Source of the DNA: Comamonadaceae bacterium
GTDB taxonomy: Bacteria; Pseudomonadota; Gammaproteobacteria; Burkholderiales; Burkholderiaceae_C
Direction: 5' to 3'
Length of the DNA stretch: 64,000 nt
NCBI GenBank assembly: GCA_947375135.1
Contig: CANCER010000001.1
Span: forward strand, 186,001 to 250,000
How positions within the stretch are numbered: position 1 is the first letter of the stretch; every line of letters begins with the position of its first letter. The notes under the pieces were generated by a model that was given only the letters and a program-made list of their open reading frames with translations, made no database searches and was not told where the DNA came from. Both the position numbers and the translations under genes were made by a program. Below are positions 34,046 to 42,266 of this stretch, one piece after another.

Positions 34046-34812
34046 GGCAAGGACTCCGCTTGGCTGGCACTGCCTCCTGCAAGGGGCTGGGGTTGCACGG
34101 TGTCCTGCACGATCTGTCCATCCTTGAACACCAGGCGGCGGCGCGCCCAGGCGGCAATGTCGGCCTCGTGCGTGACCAGTACCACGGTCATGCCCTGCGC
34201 ATTGAGTTCGGTGAGCAAGCGCATGATGTCTTCGCTGGTCTGCGAGTCCAGGGCGCCTGTGGGCTCGTCGGCCAGAATCAGTTGGGGCTGGTTCACCAGG
34301 GCACGGGCAATCGCCACGCGCTGCTGCTGCCCGCCGGAGAGCTCGGTCGGGGTGTGGCCCATGCGCTCACCCAGGCCCACGCGCTGCAGCGCCTGTTCGG
34401 CACGTTGCCGCCGCACGGCGGACTTGATGCCGCTGTAGACCATGGGCAGTTCCACGTTCTCCAGCGCCGAGGTGCGCGGCAGCAGGTTGAACTGCTGGAA
34501 CACAAAGCCGATACGCCGGTTGCGTACCGAGGCCAGTTGGTCCTGGTGCATGCCCTCCACCGCTTCACCGGCCAGGTGGTAGGTGCCGGAGGTGGGCAAA
34601 TCCAGGCAACCCAGAATATTCATCAGGGTGGACTTGCCCGAACCGGAGGCGCCCATGATGGCGACAAAGTCACCTTCGGCAATGTCCAGCGACACCTCGC
34701 GCAGCGCATGCACAGTCTGGCCCCCGCCCGCGCGATGTTGCGCCGGCGTGCCCATCCAATAGGTCTTGCACAGGTTACGGCCCTGAATCAGCACGCGGGC
34801 GGAAGCAGCCAT
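34042..34812 (-). CDS. MacB/LolD-type ABC transporter ATP-binding protein
   Basis: A 256-residue ATPase with Walker A GASGSGKSTLMN (about residues 54-65), signature LSGGQQQRVAIARAL and Walker B LILADEPTGALDS, all of the MacB/LolD type. It powers the permease encoded by the overlapping downstream gene. The adaptor gene precedes it by 6 bp, so the three form one operon. In E. coli MacB the ATPase and permease are fused; here they are separate. The substrate cannot be deduced. Confidence 0.93.
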
Positions 34813-34818
34813 AGCGAC

Positions 34819-36234
34819 TTAGAAAGGTGCCCGTGGCCCGGCGCCGGGCGCCTTGGGCGCATTGCCCGCCGTCGCGGATTGGGTGCCAACGATGACCTCC
34901 GCGCCTTCCTTGAGTTCGGCCGGCGTGTTGGGGCCTGTCAACAACTCGGTCATGCTGCCGTCACTCACACCCAGACGCACGTTGAAGGCCTTGGGCTTGC
35001 CGTCCGCATCCATCACGTACATCCGCCCGCGCACGCCGCTACGCCCGCCAGAAGGCGAATCCCCCGCCGGTCTGGACTTGTGCACCTTGGCAGCCCCCTC
35101 GCCTGCTGCGCCGGCAACAGGCGAGGCCTTGTCGGCACTGGCCGCGGCGAAGGCCGCACTGGCCTGGCCCTTGGCACGCTCCGCCGGCTCCACACCCGCG
35201 ATGCGCAAGCGCAAGGCGCTGTTGGGCACCTTGAGCACGTCAGTGCGCTCCTCGGTCACCACGCGCACATTGGCGGTCATGCCGGGCAGCAGCTTGCCGT
35301 CCACATTGGAGAAGCCCACGATCGCCACATAGGTGACGACGTTGGCCACATTGCTGGCGGCCTTGCGCACCTGGCGGATCTCGCCATCGAAGGTTTGGCC
35401 GGGGTACGCATCCACCGTGAAGCTGGCCTTTTGGCCGGTGCGCAGGCGGCCCACATCGCTTTCGTCGATGGCAGCTTCCACCTGCATGTCGCGCAGGTTC
35501 TGCGCAATGATGAACAGCTCCGGCGCCTGCAGGCTGGCGGCCACGGTCTGGCCGCGCTCAATCGCGCGTTTGATCACGATGCCATTCACCGGCGAGGTAA
35601 TCCGCGTGCGCGCCAGGTCAATGCGCGCCTGGGCCATGGCTGCCTCCCGCTGCGCCACACCGGCCTGCGCCGATTTGACGCCGGCCTGAGCCACACCCAC
35701 CTGGGCCTGCACCGCCTTCAAGGCCTCCTGGCTGGTGTTGACCAGGGCGCGGGCCTTGTCGGCCTCGCTCTGGGCGATGAATTGCTTCTCCACCAGACTC
35801 AGCTTGCGGTCCAGGTCACGCTGGGCCTCGGTCAGGTCAACCTGGGCGCGGCTCACCTGCGTCATGGCAGCCAGCAGATTGGCTTGTGCGGTAGCCACAG
35901 TGGCGCGCGCCGCATCCACATCGGCCTGGGCCGAACGCAAGCGGTATTCAAAAGTTTCGGGGTCAATCTGGGCCAGCAGCTGGCCGGCTTTGACTTCGGA
36001 GTTGAAGTCCACCAACAGGTCGCGAATCTGGCCGCTGACCTGGGTGCCCACGGTAACCAGCGCCACCGGGTTGACGGCACCGCTGGAGGCCACAGTGGCC
36101 TGCAGGGTGCCGCGCTCGATTTTGGCGGTCCGGTACTGGACGGTGTCGGATGCCGAACGCTGGCTCCACCACGCGTAACCGCCCGCTGCGGCTACTACAA
36201 CAAGAACGGCGCCTAGCCAAACACGTTTATTCAT
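34819..36234 (-). CDS. MacA-like periplasmic adaptor (membrane fusion protein)
   Basis: A 471-residue HlyD-family adaptor. It has one N-terminal membrane anchor (VWLGAVLVVVAAAGGYAWW), a biotinyl-lipoyl-like domain (GTQVSGQIRDLLVDFNSEVK), a long helical hairpin (about 100-190) rich in A and Q, and beta-barrel domains. An A/S/G/P-rich, low-complexity segment at about 350-395 is an unusual insert. It links the inner-membrane pump to an outer-membrane channel across the periplasm. First gene of the three-gene efflux operon, which begins upstream of 36234. Confidence 0.92.
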   Translation of the reverse strand: MNKRVWLGAVLVVVAAAGGYAWWSQRSASDTVQYRTAKIERGTLQATVASSGAVNPVALVTVGTQVSGQIRDLLVDFNSEVKAGQLLAQIDPETFEYRLRSAQADVDAARATVATAQANLLAAMTQVSRAQVDLTEAQRDLDRKLSLVEKQFIAQSEADKARALVNTSQEALKAVQAQVGVAQAGVKSAQAGVAQREAAMAQARIDLARTRITSPVNGIVIKRAIERGQTVAASLQAPELFIIAQNLRDMQVEAAIDESDVGRLRTGQKASFTVDAYPGQTFDGEIRQVRKAASNVANVVTYVAIVGFSNVDGKLLPGMTANVRVVTEERTDVLKVPNSALRLRIAGVEPAERAKGQASAAFAAASADKASPVAGAAGEGAAKVHKSRPAGDSPSGGRSGVRGRMYVMDADGKPKAFNVRLGVSDGSMTELLTGPNTPAELKEGAEVIVGTQSATAGNAPKAPGAGPRAPF

Positions 36235-36319
36235 AGGGCTATTGTAGAAACCAGCCCTTCGCCCACCGGGCCGAAGGGCATCACCCCGGTAAAGCTGGGG
36301 TAAAAGGCGGCCCTGCGGA

Positions 36320-36769
36320 TCAGCCCTTGAGCAGGCCGCCCAGCATGCCCATCAAGTCGCCACCATGGCCAGCGCCTGCGGCGGGCACTTGTCCATCGGG
36401 CGTCAGCTTGTCCACCAGGCCCGGCAAGACGCTGGACAGTTGCCCGGCCAGTTGATTGCCATCGACACCGAGCTGGCTGGCCATGCCCTGCAAGGCATCA
36501 CTGCCCAGCACGCTGCGCAATTGCTCGGCAGAAATCGGCAGGTTCTCGCCCTTGCCAACCCAGGAGCCGACCACATCGCCTAGACCGCCTTGCTGAAATT
36601 TTCCGATCAGGCCCTGCAACCCGCCGAACGGACCGTCGCTGCCCAACAGGCTGCTGGCAGCCTGCATCAACTGCGGCTGGTTGCCCAGCATCCCCATCAG
36701 CCCTTGCAAACCCTCGCCGCCCTGCACCTGGCCGGAAACCGCGCTCATCACCGAATCGAGTAAACCCAT
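36320..36769 (-). CDS. YidB family protein (DUF937)
   Basis: A 149-residue protein of the YidB/DUF937 family, starting MGLLDSVMSAVSGQ. It is glycine-rich with LQGLMGMLGNQ and LQGLIGKFQQGGLGDVV repeats, then ENLPISAEQLRSVLG, the conserved helix region, and a glycine-rich end. The ATG at 36769 has GGAG seven bases upstream. The role of the family is unknown; in enterobacteria it is a cytoplasmic, non-essential protein. Monocistronic here. Confidence 0.9.
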   Translation of the reverse strand: MGLLDSVMSAVSGQVQGGEGLQGLMGMLGNQPQLMQAASSLLGSDGPFGGLQGLIGKFQQGGLGDVVGSWVGKGENLPISAEQLRSVLGSDALQGMASQLGVDGNQLAGQLSSVLPGLVDKLTPDGQVPAAGAGHGGDLMGMLGGLLKG

Positions 36770-37078
36770 GGGACCTTCTCCTTTTGAAAAAAAATCGCAG
36801 TGTGCCACAAGCATATTTCTATAAATTTGCATTCAACGCATTTAAATAATGTCTTCAGTGCAAAAAATTGGCTTTTAATCCAAAAAGACAAGCAAGCACG
36901 GGCAAAGCAACATCCGGCTTATTCCTGCCATGCAAGTCACACCCGTCCCCGGCGCCGGCCGCCATCGCGGCCGGGGGACGCAAGGACCTCGCCAGCATTC
37001 AACCCATCGCCTCCGCCCGCCCGAACACAAGCGGCTGATGCACATCAAGTGGCACCTTAATTGCTTAAGTGTGTTGCC

Positions 37079-37108
37079 TTGCAGGTGGTATTGAATGCTG
37101 CTTATACT
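37079..37108 (+). promoter_or_regulatory. sigma-70 promoter of the branched-chain amino-acid SBP gene
   Basis: TTGCAG (37079-37084), an 18-base spacer and TATACT (37103-37108) make a good sigma-70 pair, about 125 bases before the start codon. The palindrome just downstream supports regulated transcription. Confidence 0.55.
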
Positions 37109-37112
37109 GGGA

Positions 37113-37127
37113 GGCTAGGGCCTAGCC
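37113..37127. promoter_or_regulatory. palindrome next to the -10 box, candidate operator
   Basis: GGCTAGG-G-CCTAGCC is a perfect inverted repeat with 7-bp arms and a one-base centre, starting 5 bp after the -10 hexamer, so it covers the expected transcription start. The binding protein is unknown; an amino-acid-responsive regulator is plausible. Confidence 0.5.
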
Positions 37128-37231
37128 TAGGCAAAAGCCCTATACACAATAGTAAAAAAGTGCGTTAACGTCCATCCTGTGGAAAAGTGATTCACAATTT
37201 TGTTTAATTTAAATACTGGAGTTCCAAACCC

Positions 37232-38365
37232 ATGAAGCTTAAAACCGTTGCTGCAGCAGTGCTGGCCATTACCTCCGGCCTGGCCTTCGCCCAATCCGTT
37301 GTGACCATCGCCCACGTTGGCCCCACCAGCGGCGCGATTGCCCACCTGGGTAAAGACAACGAAAACGGCGCCATCATGGCCGTTGAAGAAATCAATGCAG
37401 CCGGCCTGACCATCGGTGGTCAGAAGGTCACCCTGAAGCTGATGACAGAAGACGACGGTGCAGACCCCAAGCAAGGCACTGCAGTGGCCCAGAAGCTGGC
37501 TGATGCCAAGGTTGCCGGCGTGATCGGTCACCTGAACTCGGGTACCACCATTCCCGCTTCCAAAATTTACAGCGACGCTGGCATTCCCCAGATTTCTCCT
37601 TCCGCTACCAACCCCAAGTACACACGCCAAGGTTTCAAAACTGCTTTCCGCGTAGTGGCTGATGACACCCAACTGGGTGGCACCCTGGGCCGTTACGCTG
37701 TCAACACCCTCAAGGGCAAGACCGTGGCGGTGATTGATGACCGTACCGCGTACGGCCAAGGCGTGGCTGAAGAATTCAGCAAGGCCGTGACCGCTGCCGG
37801 CGGCAAAGTGGCTGCCAAAGAGTTCACCACCGACAAGGCTACGGACTTCAACGCCATCCTGACCACCATCAAGGGCAAGAAGGTTGATGTCGTGTTCTTC
37901 GGCGGTATGGACGCTGTGGCCGGCCCGATGCTGCGCCAGATGAAGTCCCTTGGCATCAATGCCAAGTTCATGGGCGGCGATGGCATCTGCTCCACCGAAC
38001 TGGTGAAGCTGGCTGGTGACGCGATCACCGACAACCAGGTCTATTGCGCTGAAGCCGGTGGCGTTGAAGGCAAGGGCAAGGTTGGCATGGATGCTTTCAA
38101 GTCCAAGTTCAAGGCGAAGTTCGGAACCGAAGTGCAGGTCTACGCACCCTACGTCTACGACAGCTTGAAGCTGATGGTTGCGGCTATGGTCAAGGCCGGT
38201 TCTTCCGATCCTGCGAAGTACCTGCCCGTGCTGGCTGCTACCAAAGACTACCCCGGTGTGACCGGCCCTATCTCCTTTGACGAAAAGGGCGACATCAAGG
38301 GCGGTGCGCTGACGCTCAAAACCGTTCGCGGTGGCAAGCTGGAAGAAATCGCTGTGATCCGCTAA
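37232..38365 (+). CDS. branched-chain amino acid ABC transporter substrate-binding protein
   Basis: A 377-residue periplasmic binding protein of the LivJ/LivK type. The signal peptide is MKLKTVAAAVLAITSGLAFA, cut before QSVVTIAHVGP. The two-lobed Leu/Ile/Val-binding fold shows GHLNSGTTIPAS and PQISPSATNP loops that contact the amino-acid ligand. It captures branched-chain or related amino acids and hands them to an ABC permease that is not encoded nearby. Strong promoter, palindrome and terminator indicate a well-expressed single gene. Codon use is notably biased towards common codons, in line with high expression. Confidence 0.93.
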   Translation: MKLKTVAAAVLAITSGLAFAQSVVTIAHVGPTSGAIAHLGKDNENGAIMAVEEINAAGLTIGGQKVTLKLMTEDDGADPKQGTAVAQKLADAKVAGVIGHLNSGTTIPASKIYSDAGIPQISPSATNPKYTRQGFKTAFRVVADDTQLGGTLGRYAVNTLKGKTVAVIDDRTAYGQGVAEEFSKAVTAAGGKVAAKEFTTDKATDFNAILTTIKGKKVDVVFFGGMDAVAGPMLRQMKSLGINAKFMGGDGICSTELVKLAGDAITDNQVYCAEAGGVEGKGKVGMDAFKSKFKAKFGTEVQVYAPYVYDSLKLMVAAMVKAGSSDPAKYLPVLAATKDYPGVTGPISFDEKGDIKGGALTLKTVRGGKLEEIAVIR

Positions 38366-38411
38366 TCACGGCAAGTGATGACGGCAACGCAAGTTGCCTC
38401 TCCTGAAAAAG

Positions 38412-38437
38412 CGCACCCTTATCCGGTGCGTTTTTTT
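38412..38437 (+). terminator. rho-independent terminator of the SBP gene
   Basis: CGCACC pairs with GGTGCG across a 7-base loop, followed at once by seven T. It starts 46 bp after the stop codon. Confidence 0.9.
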
Positions 38438-38512
38438 ATGCCCGAAAAAAGAGCCCTAAGCCACGCTATGGTGCGTGCGGTACACATTGCAAGCCACGTC
38501 TAAAATCAGTGC

Positions 38513-40348
38513 ATGCGCACGCCCTCCACCAACACCCCAACCGCAGCTCCTGCTGCCACCGATTCCGTCAAACCCAGCAACTTCCTGCGCCAGATCATCG
38601 AGTCCGACCTGGAAAAAGGCACTTACGCCACGCGCCGCTGGGCCGGCAGCCCCGGGGACGCCGCGCACCACGCCGCCGGCCAACCTGACCCGGCCAAGAT
38701 CCGCACCCGCTTCCCGCCTGAGCCCAATGGCTACCTGCACATCGGCCACGCCAAGAGCATCTGCCTGAACTTTGGTTTGGCACGCGACTATGGCGGCGTG
38801 TGCCACCTGCGCTTTGACGACACCAACCCCGAGAAGGAAGACACCGAATATGTGGACTCCATCATTGACTCGGTGAAGTGGCTGGGCTTCGACTGGGCCC
38901 AGCTCGGCCAGGCCCCCGGCAGCGCCGCGCCCTACCAGGCCAGTGACTACTTTGACTTCATGTACCGCGCAGCGGAATACCTGATCGAAGCCGGCCTGGC
39001 CTATGTGGACGAGCAGACCCCGGAAGAAATGCGTCTGAACCGGGGCGACTTCGTCAAGCCCGGCGTGGACAGCCCGTTCCGCAGCCGCACTCCGGCTGAA
39101 AACCTGGCCCGCTTTCGCGAAATGCGTGACGGCCGGCACGAAGACGGTGCCATGGTGCTGCGCGCCAGGATCGACATGGCCAGTCCCAACATCAATATGC
39201 GCGACCCGGCCATCTACCGCATCCGCCGCGCCACCCACCACAACACCGGCGACCGTTGGTGCATCTACCCGATGTACACCTTCGCGCACCCGATTGAGGA
39301 CGCGCTGGAGCAGATCACCCACAGCATCTGCACGCTGGAGTTTGAAGACCAGCGGCCGTTTTACGACTGGCTGATGGAGCGCTTGTGCGAAGGTGGCCTG
39401 CTGGCCAGCCCGCCACCGCACCAGTACGAGTTTGCCCGCCTCAACCTCACCTACGTGATCACCAGCAAGCGCAAGTTGGCACAGCTGGTATACGACCACC
39501 GCGTCAGCGGCTGGGACGACCCGCGCATGCCCACCATCGTTGGCCTGCGCCGCCGTGGCTACACGCCCGAAAGCATGCTGCTCTTTGCCGAGCGCATTGG
39601 CGTGACCAAGAGCGACAGCTGGATTGATTACTCCACGCTGGAAGGCTGCCTGCGCGAAGACCTGGAAACCAAGGCCCACCGCGGCATGGCCGTGCTCAAC
39701 CCGGTCAAGCTGGTGCTGACCAACTGGGATGAGGTTTTTGCGCCCGGCCATCTGGAGCCCTGTACCCAACCCGCCCTGCCTCATCCGCCGGAGGGAACCG
39801 AACCGGCAGCGGCACGCCACTTCAGCATCGGCAAAGAGGTGTGGATCGAGCGCGAAGACTTTGAGGAAGTACCACCCAAGGGCTACAAGCGCCTGTTCCC
39901 CGGCAACAAGGTGCGCCTCAAGGGCGGCTATGTGATTGAGTGCACCGGTTGCACCAAGGACGCGGACGGCACCATCACCGAAGTGCTGGCCACCGTCGTG
40001 CCCGATACCAAAAGCGGCACCCCCGGCAGCGATCTGGTCAAGGTCAAGGCCGCCATCACCTGGGTCGGCGTGGCCAACGGCGTTAACGCCGAAGTGCGCA
40101 TGTACGACCGCCTGTTTTCGGATGCGCAACCGGACGCCGGCGGCAAGGACTTTGTTGAAAGCCTGAATCCGAACAGCCTGAAGGTGGTTACTGCGATCGT
40201 CGAGCCTTCACTGGCGAATGCAATCGCCGGTCAGCAATTCCAGTTTGAGCGGCATGGCTACTTTGTGGCAGACCGCGTGGACCATGTGCAGGGCTCCAAG
40301 CCAGTGTTCAATCTGGCAGTGGGCTTGAAGGACAGCTGGGGAAAGTAA
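38513..40348 (+). CDS. glnS: glutaminyl-tRNA synthetase
   Basis: A 611-residue class I aminoacyl-tRNA synthetase that charges tRNA-Gln. The HIGH motif is H76-I-G-H79 in PNGYLHIGHAKS, and the KMSKS-like loop is VITSKRKL near residue 322. The catalytic Rossmann fold is followed by the beta-barrel anticodon-binding domain. The C-terminal half includes an insertion-rich linker (about 415-445) and ends at GLKDSWGK. No ribosome binding site is obvious before the ATG at 38513. Presence of GlnRS implies direct charging of glutamine rather than only the transamidation route. Confidence 0.97.
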   Translation: MRTPSTNTPTAAPAATDSVKPSNFLRQIIESDLEKGTYATRRWAGSPGDAAHHAAGQPDPAKIRTRFPPEPNGYLHIGHAKSICLNFGLARDYGGVCHLRFDDTNPEKEDTEYVDSIIDSVKWLGFDWAQLGQAPGSAAPYQASDYFDFMYRAAEYLIEAGLAYVDEQTPEEMRLNRGDFVKPGVDSPFRSRTPAENLARFREMRDGRHEDGAMVLRARIDMASPNINMRDPAIYRIRRATHHNTGDRWCIYPMYTFAHPIEDALEQITHSICTLEFEDQRPFYDWLMERLCEGGLLASPPPHQYEFARLNLTYVITSKRKLAQLVYDHRVSGWDDPRMPTIVGLRRRGYTPESMLLFAERIGVTKSDSWIDYSTLEGCLREDLETKAHRGMAVLNPVKLVLTNWDEVFAPGHLEPCTQPALPHPPEGTEPAAARHFSIGKEVWIEREDFEEVPPKGYKRLFPGNKVRLKGGYVIECTGCTKDADGTITEVLATVVPDTKSGTPGSDLVKVKAAITWVGVANGVNAEVRMYDRLFSDAQPDAGGKDFVESLNPNSLKVVTAIVEPSLANAIAGQQFQFERHGYFVADRVDHVQGSKPVFNLAVGLKDSWGK

Positions 40349-40771
40349 AGATTCCGGTAGTCTTTCGCTACCCATCATTCCCTTCTATTTGACGGTTAGT
40401 GCGCGCCTTGGCGCTCGCTGCCGAAACCTTGCGCTTTGACATAGAGCCGCTGCGGACCAGCTTGTTGGGCAGTTGCTTTTTTCTTGTTCTGACAATCTGG
40501 TTGACAGCCTTCCGGCTTGCCTGGCATTTTTTTGCCTGGAAATACCTGCGTCTGTCTTTTTGATAATTCGCAACGCCCCCCCGCTACGCCAATACAAACA
40601 ATAGGCACAAGTTGTGACCGGAGGGTGGGCGAACATACGATCAGTAAGTTCGATGCACCCACGGCCGTCCCCCATAAAAAATACAAACAGGGATAGCAGG
40701 TCGATTTGGCTTAAAGCTACTTTCAAGCCAAATCGTTTCATCATTGCAAGTAACAACGAAATAGGATTTAT
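40349..40771. other. intergenic region before the fimbrial cluster
   Basis: 423 bp without a convincing gene on either strand; frames on the minus strand lack ribosome binding sites and read as low-quality peptides. It should hold the glnS terminator and the fimbrial promoter, possibly phase-variable, though no invertible repeat is seen. TAGGA (about 40760) precedes the pilin ATG. Confidence 0.4.
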
Positions 40772-41329
40772 ATGAAAAAACTTCATGCTTTGGGTTTGGC
40801 AATTTCCGCCGCCTTATGTATTCCCCTGGCCGCTCAGGCAGACGATGGGCGGATTATTTTCAATGGCGCTCTGACCGGTCAAACCTGTACGATTGGACCC
40901 AATGGCGGTAGCTTTACTGTGACATTGCCAACGATCACTACGGCAAATTTAAAAGGTTCGCCCTATGCCGGTGCGACCAACTTTTCCATTCAGTTAACCC
41001 AATGTCCTTCTGGCATTAACAGCTTTGTCACATTCTTTGAGGCAGCAGCGAATGTGGATCTGGCTACCGGAAAGCTGAAAAATACGGATACAGGCGCCGG
41101 AGCGGCCACTAATGTTGAGATCGCATTGACCAATGCGGACGACACACCGATCGACCTGACCAAGCCGACAACGATGCAAGGCGTGCAATCTGTACCTATC
41201 GCCAGTTCTGGCCCCAGTACGGCACACTTTATCGCCAAGTACTTCGACTCTAGCCCTGTTGGAAACACTACTGGACCTACTGTAGGTTCGGTGCGTAGCT
41301 ATGTAGATTATTCCTTGGTGTACAACTAA
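40772..41329 (+). CDS. major type 1-like fimbrial subunit
   Basis: A 185-residue pilin of the chaperone-usher type. A signal peptide (MKKLHALGLAISAALCIPLAAQA) is followed by the donor-strand N-terminus DDGRIIFNGALTGQTC. The first cysteine in GQTCTIG and the second in TQCPSG form the usual disulphide, and the C-terminus ends with the beta-strand YVDYSLVYN with its penultimate tyrosine. It is first in the cluster, with AGGA seven bases before the ATG, and is expected to be the most abundant product. A stem-loop follows. Confidence 0.92.
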   Translation: MKKLHALGLAISAALCIPLAAQADDGRIIFNGALTGQTCTIGPNGGSFTVTLPTITTANLKGSPYAGATNFSIQLTQCPSGINSFVTFFEAAANVDLATGKLKNTDTGAGAATNVEIALTNADDTPIDLTKPTTMQGVQSVPIASSGPSTAHFIAKYFDSSPVGNTTGPTVGSVRSYVDYSLVYN

Positions 41330-41349
41330 TAGTGCCTGGCCCATTTGGC

Positions 41350-41372
41350 AGAGGGGCGCTAGTCGCTCCTCT
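41350..41372 (+). other. intercistronic stem-loop after the major pilin gene
   Basis: AGAGGGGCG and CGCTCCTCT pair (8 of 9 positions) across a 5-base loop, without a T-run. Its position between pilin and chaperone genes fits an mRNA-stabilising or partial-termination stem that keeps pilin levels high. Confidence 0.5.
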
Positions 41373-41505
41373 GCGACAGGAGTTAACCCTATAAACAGTT
41401 GCTCTCAAGAGGAGCGACGTATGTCGGTTTTCAATCGACGCTGTGCTTATATGCATAGCCTGAGAATTTCATAGTCTGTGCAAGTAACTTTTACATAAGA
41501 ATAAT

Positions 41506-42249
41506 ATGACTGCACGTTCACTTCTATTTATATTGTTTGCGTGGGTATTGCTGTGCGCAAACAGCATGGCCAGCGTGGTCATCAACGGCACCAGGGTCAT
41601 CTACCCCTTGAGTGCAAAAGACGTCAGCGTGCGCCTGAGCAACAACGGGACCTTTCCCAGCCTGGTGCAAACCTGGATTGACGATGGCAATGCCTCTGCT
41701 GCTCCGGAAAATATTTCTGTTCCCTTTATCCTGAGTCCCCCCATTTCACGCATCAACCCAACGCACGCGCAGACCCTGCGCCTGGTCTATACCGGTGAGG
41801 ACAATGCGCCCCGGGACCGCGAGTCGGTCTACTGGCTCAACGTGTTGGAAATCCCCCCCAAGCCCGATGCTTCCGTCGGTGAAAACACGCTGCAGTTTGC
41901 GGTGCGCAGCCGCATCAAACTGTTTCTGCGTCCCGGCGACCTTGCGGGTGATCCAGCCTTGGCTCCGGCCCAAATCACGTGGCGCGTGCTGCGTGACGGT
42001 AACTCACTCAAGCTGCTGGCTCATAACCCCACACCCTTTCACGTGTCCTTTGGAGAACTGGCCTTGGTGGCGGCAAGTGGCACGCTGGGCAAGCCCATGT
42101 ACGGCATGGTGAGCCCCATGAGCGAGCAGACGTTTGTATTTGAAGACGCCTACCAGGAGGGGCAGCCCGCCACCTCGGTGAGATTCCAGTTTGTCAACGA
42201 CTACGGCGCGTTTGTGGATGGTAATTCCGCGATCACAGCAGCCCCCTGA
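41506..42249 (+). CDS. periplasmic fimbrial chaperone (PapD/FimC type)
   Basis: A 247-residue periplasmic chaperone. A signal peptide (MTARSLLFILFAWVLLCANSMA) precedes the first Ig domain, which starts with VVINGTRVIYP, the family start; the conserved SLVQTWID and PFILSPPISRINP stretches supply the G1 strand and subunit-binding residues. It folds pilins by donor-strand complementation and delivers them to the usher encoded next. A 176-bp gap holding the stem-loop separates it from the pilin gene. Confidence 0.93.
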   Translation: MTARSLLFILFAWVLLCANSMASVVINGTRVIYPLSAKDVSVRLSNNGTFPSLVQTWIDDGNASAAPENISVPFILSPPISRINPTHAQTLRLVYTGEDNAPRDRESVYWLNVLEIPPKPDASVGENTLQFAVRSRIKLFLRPGDLAGDPALAPAQITWRVLRDGNSLKLLAHNPTPFHVSFGELALVAASGTLGKPMYGMVSPMSEQTFVFEDAYQEGQPATSVRFQFVNDYGAFVDGNSAITAAP

Positions 42250-42266
42250 CCGCTAGGGACATGACC

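Larger units (their letters stand above)
36770..37231. other. 462-bp intergenic region between yidB-like and branched-chain SBP genes
   Basis: A divergent control region. The left third is AT-rich and belongs to the minus-strand gene. The middle (about 36940-37050) is GC-rich with no gene. The right third contains the promoter and palindrome listed separately, then a leader of about 100 bases. GGAG before the ATG at 37232 is the ribosome binding site. Confidence 0.5.

Noticed and set aside
34060-36216. 718-residue open frame on the plus strand
   Set aside because: It is antisense to the MacAB-type operon. GC-rich codon bias creates long open frames in the complement; the peptide is rich in H, G, A and R and has no ribosome binding site or motif.
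38456-40129. 557-residue open frame on the minus strand
   Set aside because: Antisense to glnS, which has all class I synthetase motifs.
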